Below are positions 22,257 through 31,542 of a DNA stretch of 64,000 nucleotides, piece by piece (position 1 is the stretch's first letter; each line of letters begins with the position of its first letter). The notes below the pieces were generated by a model. That model saw only the letters and a program-made list of their open reading frames with translations. It was not told the DNA's origin and searched no databases. The DNA is from Zea mays (lineage: Eukaryota > Streptophyta > Magnoliopsida > Poales > Poaceae). The stretch covers positions 189,899,439-189,963,438 of the forward strand of contig NC_050100.1 in assembly GCF_902167145.1 (NCBI RefSeq), given 5' to 3'. The position numbers were made by a program, and so were the translations under genes.

Positions 22257-22558
22257 GGAGACGGGCGGGTGGGGTGGTCCTAATACAAATAATTTTTTTT
22301 ACTATTTTTAAAATCTGTTTTATGTTTTCTAGAAACGATTTGCACTGGCGGTTTTATTACGTCGACCGCCAGTGAAAATCGATTTTCACTGGCGGTTTTA
22401 TTACGTCGACCGCCAGTGAAAATCGATTTTCACTGGCGGTCTTCAGTTACCCGCCTGTAAAAATGGTGATTTCTACTGACCTCTAGCACTGGCGGTTACG
22501 AAAAACGTCACTGTAAATATGTTTAGGACCGTCAGTATAGAGCTTATCTGTACTAGTG
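22257..22558 (-). mobile_element. CACTA-like terminal fragment with CACTGGCGG hairpin repeats
   Basis: Read on the minus strand, the right edge begins CACTAGTACAGATAAGC, a CACTA-type terminus, with TAT beyond it. A 44-bp unit is repeated from 22343 (next copies at 22387 and 22431); each holds the inverted pair CACTGGCGG / CCGCCAGTG. The left end was not found, so the piece is partial and its join to element C at 22256 marks a deletion or rearrangement. Confidence 0.55.
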
Positions 22559-24627
22559 TATATACCATGGACCCCACATGTCATTGACTCATGTGGACCC
22601 ACATGTAAGTGAGATAGTAATGGTCTGGATCCAAAGTGGTGATCTTTTAATGGTATGGATCCAAATTTCTCTAAAAGAAAACAAGTGGCGAAGAAGCTCT
22701 TTGCCAAGTGTTTTATTTTTGACACTCGGCAAGGAGTTTCTCCTTTGTCGAGTGCCAAAAATATAACACTCGACAAAGAGCTTCTTTGCCGAGTGTTTTT
22801 TCAACACTAGACAAAGATAATTTAAAAATCATATTTTAAAGTAGTAAATTAATTTAAATGAAAAAGGTTTCAACTACAAATTTATATAACTCATGATGTA
22901 CGATTTATAATTTGAACATTTCTTCGACAAAATAAATTTGTTCACCACGTCACTTTAGAAGTCTATGACGATTTGATTACTCTATGACTATGGTTAGCTT
23001 ATTAATTTGTTTCTCAGATTTTTAACAAGCTGTGTAGTCAACGAATAGAGCGCTAAATTAGGCTAAAATTAATTACTAAAAATTGATAGTTTATGTCATA
23101 TGTCGTATACTCGATGAATACTTAAAAGGCCCATAGCTCAGGCGCGGCGAGGGCGGCTGCCCACGCTGCACCCATTAAGGAGAAAATTCCTGGTATGCCA
23201 TCAGATTTTATACTCATCCCTTGTGTGCCACTGAGTGGCATATAGGTATATTTTTTTGGTGTCTATGACATGTGGGGCCAGTGGCATACAGGGAATGAGT
23301 ATATTTTCCAGTGGCATACAGGGAATTGGCCCCCCATTAAGGGCCGGCCCTGTGCTCAATATTTATAGACGGAGAGAGTACATATACATCACAAAAGCTG
23401 TAAAGAGCGTACCAGTTTGGCTTAGGCGCCAGTGCCACACGTACACGTGCCGCGCTCATCCGCTCGTGGCCGGGCGAAAGTCTCACACATGATATGACAT
23501 GACACACACACCCCGTCAGCCCATCTCCATGGCAGTGGCAGTGTGGTCCGTACCGTACTACCGTACGTACGAGGAGCAGACCGCACCCGGCACCCGAGTG
23601 CTGGCTCCACGTGGGGCCTTGGGAACGCGCTCACTCCTCACCTCCGAGGCTCGACACGAAGGACGGCGGCCCACGCGTCCCTGCCGCCGGCACAGACCCG
23701 CCCGCCTGGGTCAAGCACGCAGACGGTCAAACGTGGTCAGTGAGAGCACCGAGAAGCGGCCAGCACAGCGACCTTTGCATCTTGATCCCTGATCCTGACC
23801 GAAGTCCGAAACGTGGGCAGGGCCTGTCTCTCGATCTCTCGTTCTTTTCACAAATTGGCTCCCTCTCTCTATTTTCAAGTGTCTTGTATTCTTGCTAATT
23901 TGATTTTTTAATTATGATTATTAAATTTATTTAAATTCAGAGAAAATATTATTAATATTTATATCTATGAATCTTTACTTGTAATGCCCAAAATTCTAGA
24001 TTACTAAAAGAGGAGAGTTCATCAATTATGTGCAAGTTTCTTATTTAGTATATCTATATATGTTTATGTTTATTACTATATTAAATCACCAGTTTCAACG
24101 GTTTTACCGCGTCATCTTTTTACAAATAACCCTTCACATATATTTCAAATTAACCCGCTGCACGCTCGTCCACTCCGCGCAACCAACCTTCACATCCTAA
24201 AACACACCCACGGGCCCGACGCCCGCGGGCCACAGCTCTGGCCCAGGCACGGCATGTCGGCCTGCTGACTGTGTCGGGACGCCCCATTAGCCCGTCTGGC
24301 CATTTGGTTAAATCAGCGTAAAATGTTAAAAAACGGTGCAGGAGGTGGGGCTCAAAACCACGCCCAGATGGAAGAAGGGCGGAAGACACTGGGTGAAGCT
24401 GTCTAACCAGTGGAACATCATGCCCTAATGTTTTTAATATTGAATATAAATTGTATATATGTATATACATTTTTTGTAAAATAAAAAATATAATCATATC
24501 GGGTCGGGCCAGCACGACGGGCCGAGGCTACAGTCCAAGCATGGCACAATGCTCGTGTCGGGCTGGCCCAGGCACTATTAAATAGGTCGGCCTCGGTCTG
24601 GCCCGTCAGACACGGCCCATTTGACCA
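22559..24627. other. Mixed unassigned sequence, including a CACTA subterminal remnant
   Basis: At 22690-22930 there is a copy of the 1000-1150 stretch of the mini-CACTA, with TTTGCCGAGTG repeats followed by the same AT-rich tail, but no terminus. The stretch 23400-23830 is GC-rich, with CCACGTGGGG and several GT-rich and CT-rich runs; it resembles low-copy promoter DNA but leads into no coding sequence. The stretch 24150-24610 is a GC-rich repeat full of GGGCC and GGCCC words on both strands, a type common in grass intergenic DNA. I found no supported gene. Confidence 0.4.
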
Positions 24628-26150
24628 TCTATACCTCTACTCGATAATGATGGTCCTCGCCTCAGTTCCCCCCCACCTCGTTTGCCATTCTGCTTCTTTT
24701 CTCTCTTCCCTCGTGCCTCCGCCTCCGAGCCACCCCTTTCTCGGCAGAGGGCGTGGGAGCAGACGCATGCTCCCCGTATTCGTCCAACACCAGCTCCGAC
24801 ACCGACCCGCGCAGTGGCTATTGCACGTCCACGAGGACGTTTCACAATATGCGCGCACCATCGTTTTCGCCGTCGTCGGACGTCCCGTTCGTCTTCCCGG
24901 CCTTAGCCCTATTCTTCCTCCCCAACCTACTGCCCACGGTCGCAGCCGCGAGCCGACCGATGCCCTTCGACGCGGGTACGAGACATGTCAGTCTTGCTCC
25001 TGGCCTTTCTTCGTGTGTGCCGCTGAGGAGAACATGGTGGTGCCTGCCACGCTTAGGTTATCTTGGCGATGAGGAGTCTAGGTCTAAGATATTGGACAAC
25101 CAAGACCCGTAGCGCTGCAGTAGTCGGCATATGCTACGGAGTTGGTGGTGGTGTTGTGTCGCCTCGGTGGATCCAAGGCTAGGAAGGCACTCGCATTCTC
25201 TCGCCCTTCTCGGATCGACGCCTGGTGCGGGTGCCTCTCGGTTTGGAGCTGCTCCAGCTGGACTTCTTTCTCCGCTTGTAGGCTCTCTCCCTATATGTAT
25301 TGAAAGTCGCCTAGAGGGGGGTGAATAGGCGAAACCTGAAAATTATAAACTTTGAACACGCACTTCACCCAAGGTTAGGGTTAGAAATAAATAATAGTGA
25401 ATTCGGAGCATGGAAGATAGTTCTTCTTGTTATGAGTTGCTCAATCAATGCGGATAACTTTGGGAGCTAACTCAAAACAATGTGTGAGCAAGAGAACTTC
25501 TAGTGAGAGGGGAGAGGGGAGAAATAAATCGAATGGTGAATATCAATACAAATGGACACGACGATTTGTTTCCCGAGGTTCGGTTCCAAAGAACCTACTC
25601 CCCGTTGAGGATGCCACAAAGGCCAGGTCTATTTCAACCCTTTTCCTCTCTCAATCGGTCACCTAGATCGGTTGAGTGCTTCTTCTTAATCTCACGGGTC
25701 ATAAAGACCCCGCAAGGATCACCACAAAATTAGGTGTCTCTTGTTTGCTTTACAAATCACTTGGAAAGTTTATAAGGAAAAGAAGAAAGAAACCAAGCAA
25801 CAAGAGCAACAATTGAAACACAAATCACCCTCTCTCAAGTCACTAAACACTTTTGATCACTTGACTTGCTTATGGCACTTGGAGAGGATTGAAGGCTTTG
25901 AATGTGTCTTTGGAGTGTATTCTTTGCTCTTGTATTGAGTGTAGAGAGTGGAAAGCTTGTATGACTTGAATGGTGATGGTTTGGGGGTATTTATAGCCCC
26001 AACCACTATTCTAGCTGTTGGCTGTTATGTGTGTCGACAAGCACACCGGACAGTCCGGTGCGCACCGGACACTGCATTGTTCATTGTCCGGTGCATGCCA
26101 TGTCAGCTGACCGTTGGGGTTTGGAGCAGTCGACCGTTGCCTTTGCCTAT

Positions 26151-26626
26151 TGTTGGAACTCGCTATCGGTCGCAAGAAAGCCAACAGGGGTGAACAGTGT
26201 AGACAGTAGGGTTACGCGTGGATGGCAAAATAGCTCTATCAACCAGGCCTCTCACGGGCACTGTGTGGGGGTATTTATAGGTACCCGAGCGCCCAGCGCC
26301 TAGTGTTAAGGACGCATGTGCCCTCAGCTACCTAGGTTATCCCCAGAATATTCCCATAAAGCAGGGTTACAGACTGTAATTACAGGGATACCTTTACAAA
26401 TTAGGCCCGTAACACGCGGCGGCCACGCAGGGCCCGTTACAATGGGCCGGAACGCACGTGGGCCTCTGAGCTGGACGAGGCCGCACTGTGGAATGCCTTC
26501 GTCGCCGGTCTTCGTCTGGTGCCGATTGAAGCGAAGGGCGTCCCTGCCTGCTTTGTCTCTGTCAGAGCAGCGGCTAAGCAGCGGAGACTTCGAGCGAAGG
26601 GTGGCGTTTCTGCCTTCGCTCCAACA
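26151..26626 (-). repeat. 3' LTR of Gypsy B
   Basis: 476 bp, TGTTGGAACTCGC to GCTCCAACA. TATTTATA at 26272 is the minus-strand TATA box. The inner flank CTGCCCTCCGAGGG reads as a short purine tract on the minus strand, next to the LTR. Confidence 0.95.
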
Positions 26627-26827
26627 TCTGCCCTCCGAGGGACCGGTTCGACAAAGTCACCTGGTGCCGAAGACGTCGCTAGATGGCGGAGACGCTGCCC
26701 TCGCTCGAAGTGGTTCCGCGGGGGTTTTTGATGTGACCGTTGATGGACCGCGTACTGTTGGATTACGGGCTTCCCGAAGCGCCGCGCTCTGTCAGATTGC
26801 GGGTTTCCCGAAGAGCCGCGCCCTGCC

Positions 26828-26834
26828 TATAAAA
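26828..26834 (+). promoter_or_regulatory. TATA box and duplicated upstream motif of the antisense gene in B
   Basis: TATAAAA, 166 bp upstream of the ATG at 26994. Just upstream (26758-26825) is a tandem duplication of about 35 bp containing GGGTTTCCCGAAG and a GCCGCGC word. G carries the same duplication; C has a single copy. The position between the LTR and the plus-strand gene marks a promoter independent of the LTR promoter, which points the other way. Confidence 0.65.
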
Positions 26835-26993
26835 GGGGGCGGTGGCCGGCTCTTTTTTGAACTTTACTTTGCGCACTCCGCGAAAACCCTAGCCGCCCGC
26901 CGTCTTGCTGCTCGTCTGCCCGCCGTGCTCTTGTTCGCCGGAGATCTGGCGCGAGTGAAGCAGACTGCCCGCCGCCGCCGACGGTATGTAGCG

Positions 26994-29900
26994 ATGCCGT
27001 CTTCCTCTTCTTCTGCTGCTGCTACGCCGCCGGCCGATTCCTCGCCGCCGGCCGCCGCCTCGTCGGAGGAGACGCTGAGCAGCTTGATGCCGGAGGAGTT
27101 ACGCGCCGGTGACTCCGTTGATTTCGGCGTGTCGCGAATGTCGTCGGCCCGCGTGGAGGATATGCAGCGGTTGGGCTATTTCGGCGGCGGAGTTGCCCGT
27201 GCCCCGGGGACGGAGAAAGTCCCCGAGCCGGAGGGCGAGTTGGTTGTTTTCGAGGCGTTTTTCGCCGCCGGCCTCCGCTTGCCTGCGCATCGGTTTGTTG
27301 GCGAAGTCCTGCGCAGGTTCAACGTGCAAATACATCAGCTGACGCCGAATGCCGTGGTGGCCCTGTCGAAGTATGTCTGGGCGACGACTTCGTACGGCGG
27401 ACAGCCATCGGTCGAGGTCTTTGCGAAGCATTATTGTTTACACTGGCAGAAGAGGATGATTGGGGACGAAATTGCTCAGTTTGGGTCCTGCACATTCACG
27501 CCGAAGACCGGCAAGACCACGATGCCAGTAGTTGAGTTGGTCCCTTGCGCCCGCAACAAGTGGGGCAACTGGAATGAATTTTGGTTTTACGTTGCTGAGG
27601 GTGCCGTCGAAGGCCACAAGGGACTTCCCGTGTCCGAGATGTGCTCTCATTTTTACTCGGCGTACCCGCCCTTTGAAGTGGCGGAGGATGATGTGGACGA
27701 AGGGGCCCTTCGGTGTGCCGCCGGCCAGAGCAGTGGGCGCGACTTGGTTGAAGAGTTTGCGGCGTACGGGGTATGGCCCTTGGCGCATGGTTGGGCGTTG
27801 GGCGAAGTATGCCCTCGCCGGATGCCTTTCCGTGGTGGAGAGATGGTGCGGAGTCCCGCCTTCGCTCTTAATCTGCAAAACCGTGATCCGGCCGCCTTCG
27901 TGCGTGAAGCTGAGGATGAGGGGGTGCAGCTTGTTGGGCGTTATGTGCCGAGGACCGAGGGCCAGCGCAGCTGGGAGATCCGCGGGTCGAATGACCGCTT
28001 GAATAGGGTCTTTGAATTGAACCAACTGCCGTATGGCGGCTATCCTGGTCAAGACGACGCGGACCGTCGGGGGAAGAAACCGGTGGTGGAGGCTAGAGAC
28101 GACCCTGCGCCGGCGGCCGCCCCGTCCTCTAAGAAGAGGAGACTAGGTACTGCCATGGGAGGACTTGGGGTTTCCGATGGGTTTGCTAGAGAGTTGATGA
28201 GGACATGCGCGGCCCCGGGGGAAAGGATGTCTTCGCCCGAGCTCCGGGAGTCTTCGGCTCGGATGCTGAAGGTTACCGGGGGTTGCTGGCCTAGGAATGT
28301 TCCTATCCCCCGCGCGGCCAGCGGGGACGCTTTTACATCTCGCATGGTTCGTAAATGGAGAGTTTTTCCTTACGGGCGAAATATTGCTGCTGTTGTGTCG
28401 GCAGTGATGGACAAGGATCGCCAGGGGGCTGCCCAAAAATGGCAGGCGGCTATCAGGATTGTTGACGCCAGGCCAAAGAGGCAAAAGCGGGGGTCGGCGA
28501 CGGCTACGGCCCCCGGCAGAGGGAAAACGCCGCTGGCGGCGAAGTCAGGCGTCCCTGCATCTGGCAAGGCGCCGGAGGCTCCAAGCCGGCGAAGGCTGTG
28601 TCGCCGCTTAGCAGGGTGGCGGAGGCCGCGAAGGCGGCCCGAGCGTTGCCGCCGGCAGGCAAGCGTGTCGCCGACTTCGCCACCGACATTTGTGTGGATG
28701 ACTATCTTGGTGGTAAGTCGCTGGCTTTCTCTCTCTCTCTTTTTTTTTCTTTTCTTTTTTTTTGATTTCGTTGGTGCATTGCAGGGTCGGACGAGGGCCA
28801 GCTTGCTACAGTTGCGCCTGACGCGGCGGTCGCGACGGCTGCCACAGTGCCGAAGGCAAGGGGCGAGGCTCTTGGCTCCGGAGGCGAGGCGGCGGCCCTC
28901 GCGGTTGTCAGGGACGAGGCTGACGCAGCGGTCCGCCGGCTGAAGGAGGTGTCGGAGGCGCTGAGTCAGGTCTGCTGAGCTATACTCCCCCCCTTTTTCT
29001 TTTGGGGCCACAGCCTTACGTGTGCTCTGCAGGTGGCTGACTTCGCCAGCCGTACTGCGTCGGGGGCCCTCATGGCAGCTGTTTCTGCCGAAGTCGAGAG
29101 GCTTCGGACGCAACATGCTGACGTTGTCCGTGAGAAATCAGCCTCCGACAGCAAGTGCCGTAAATTGGCGGACAAGGTGGCCGCGTTGGAGAGGGAGAAG
29201 GCTGACCTCCGGCGCCAACTGGCGGCGGAGAGGAGGGAAGCCAACGAGGCCGTCGCCAAGGAGCAGGCTGCGCAGGCGGAGGCCAAGCTGGCGCGGGCGG
29301 AGGGCAATCTTTCCAAGGAGCTCGCCGAGCATCTGCAAGAGCGGCTCACCGCCCTGGAGAGCCGCGCGAAGGGGGCCGAGGCCGCGATGCGTGTGGAGGC
29401 CGAACGGACGCGCACGCAGCTTATGGATACATATCGTGAGCTGGGCGCGCGGACCAGTGACTTCGAGGTGCCGGACCGAGAGCCCGGGCTTCGCTGTCTG
29501 CAGTGGGTGTAGGAGGAGCTGCTGGAACTCCGAGCCGTCGCGGGGGGGTTGATGTCGTACGCCTCCCTGGTCACCTGGGAGGGGGCGATGAACGCGCTCT
29601 CCCGCGAAGGGTGCCGGCACTTCGAGGCCTTCGACCAGGCGGATGAAGATTTTGAGCGAGATATCTATAAGGTCGAAGACCCCGTAGTGAAGGAATCCGC
29701 CGGGGCCCTTTATGACCGGATGTGGGGTCTGTACGGTCGTGAGGTGGTCAGGGAGCGGGCGGAGGCGGCGATGGCTCAGGTAATATTTTCGTTTGCTTGG
29801 CGTTGGTGGATGTGGGGCGCGCGTGTGGTTGCTGAATTTTGCGTGCTTTGGCTTAGGCGTTGCGTGGCGAGCGGGTGGACGACCTCGGGGCGCTGAACAG

Positions 29901-30697
29901 TGCGCTGCCTGACCCGGAGCCGACCCCTGCGGAGGCCGCGTCCGGGGTCGCCCTGGAGCCAACCCCGGAGACCGCCCCCACACCTGCTGCGGCCGGCGAA
30001 GACCTGCCCCCAAAGGTGGACGAAGGCGCCCCTGATGCCCCCGCAGCTGCTGTGCCGAGTGCTGGAGATCCCGCGGCGGAGGCGATGGAAACAACAGCAG
30101 GAACGGCGGCGGAGCCAGCGACGGAGGCTCCCGCAGCGTCAGGGCCTTCGCAGGTGGCATAGCGGGTGTAATAGGGTTGGGGAATTTTGAATATGTTACT
30201 GAATTTTGGTTGCTGCGCAGGTTCAAGATTTTGGGCCTGCGCACGCAACCACTACTGCTAAATTTTTGGCGGCTTCGACCGCGGAAGGTGGTAATGAATG
30301 TGGTGGATCTGGATCTGAATTTTCTGAGTTTTCTGATATTGCTTATTCTGGGAGCTCGGTTGAGTGGACTGAGTCATCGGAGGAGGATTTGGACTATTTC
30401 GCGGCTTTGGATGTGGCTGCGGCGGAGACCTCACCGCATGCTGCGGGCGCGCAAGATGTGCCAGGTCCTAGCACCGGGCGCCGACGGCGAAGGGCGGTTG
30501 CAAAGCGTAGAGTTAGTACGGAGGAAGGGTCTCGGCTTCGTGTGAGTAGGGCTGGTCGGCAGGAACTGTTGTCTTTGTCGGCCGCCACGAGTACAGGGGA
30601 AGGGGAACTGCGGAGTCTTTTTGCGGGTGAGGAGCTTAGGATAATGTTATTTAATTATAGGGAGATGGGAATTATTCCTAAGGTTGAGCCGATGTAG
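26994..30697 (+). pseudogene. Antisense five-exon gene of Gypsy B (Transposase_28-like, coiled coil)
   Basis: Exons by GT-AG borders and frame: 26994-28712, 28785-28969, 29033-29779, 29857-30153, 30221-30697; introns of 72, 63, 77 and 67 bp. The start at 26994 is chosen because MP(S/T)SSSSAAATPP aligns in B, C and G. The N-terminal 270 residues resemble the plant 'putative gypsy type transposon' domain (Pfam Transposase_28). The middle holds SSKKRR, a possible nuclear signal, and a conserved FPYGRNIAAVV. Exon 3 is a long heptad-rich coiled coil (EVERLRTQ ... LADKVAALEREKADL). Exon 5 is acidic, then basic (RRRRRAVAKRR), and ends GIIPKVEPM. Breaks: a 19-nt shortfall relative to C near 28579 shifts the frame, and TAG at 29510-29512 replaces a Gln. 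Role unknown. Confidence 0.82.
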
Positions 30698-30917
30698 AGT
30701 GTGGCGCCCTCGCGTGTATATATGTAAAGGTTTGTACGATGAAGTTGTGTGCCCTCGCTCGCCTGTGCCTGCGGGGGCGTTGTGTACTTTGTCTGGTATG
30801 TTTTGTTATGCTGTGCTGCTGTGGTTATAGTCGGTCTTAACGCGGACGGTTTGATGCTGTCGTTTCTGCTTTTGTTGTACTAGTTCGACTGCGCCTTTTA
30901 GGCGGCTACTGCGTGGA

Positions 30918-31312
30918 TGGTCTTCGCGGTAGACTTCGGGGTTTTTCGCACTTGTTGTGCTAGTCCGGCTGCGCCCTTAGGCGACTTCTGCGCGGATAGT
31001 CTTCGCGATAGACTTCGTGTTTTTTCGCACTTGTTGTGCTAGTCCGGCTGCACCCTTAGGCGACTTCTGCGCGGATAGTCTTCGCGATAGGCTTCGTGTT
31101 TTTTCGCACTTGTTGTGCTAGTCCGGCTGCACCCTTAGGCGACTTCTGCGCGGATAGTCTTCGCGATAGACTTCGTGTTTTTTCGCACTTGTTGTGCTAG
31201 TCCGGCTGCACCCTTAGGCGACTTCTGCGCGGATAGTCTTCGCGATAGACTTCGTGTTTTTCGCACTTGTTGTGCTAGTCCGGCTGCACCCTTAGGCGAC
31301 TTCTGCGCGGAT
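30918..31312 (+). repeat. 79-bp tandem repeat between the converging genes of B
   Basis: About five copies starting near 30918, 30997, 31076, 31155 and 31234. Each carries GCACTTGTTGTGC (4-bp stem, 5-nt loop), CTAGTCCGGCTGCACC and a TAGTCTTCGCGATAGACTTCG phrase. It occupies the gap between the antisense gene stop (30697) and the pol stop (31543), and would be in the 3' region of both transcripts. Confidence 0.9.
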
Positions 31313-31542
31313 TCGTCGCACGCGAGGGTGGCTAGCGCTTAGCCTCGCGGTGACCTCGAATTGGTCGAATGTCGAAGACCGTCGTCGCGGTCTTTTTTCG
31401 ACGCATGTTTTTGCGGGGGATTTTTCACACATATATTACATGGCTCCGCCTCGTTAAAAACCTCACCCCCGGGAGGAAAAGAGTGCGGGCCGGTACAAGA
31501 TTGTTTTTGGCGAATTACAAGGGCGAAATCAGCCCTAATGAG

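Noticed and set aside
26316..26993. The open frame of the antisense gene extends upstream into the LTR, giving an apparent 875-codon protein
   Set aside because: The upstream part includes LTR and promoter with the TATA box. Only sequence from the ATG at 26994 is conserved as protein among B, C and G.
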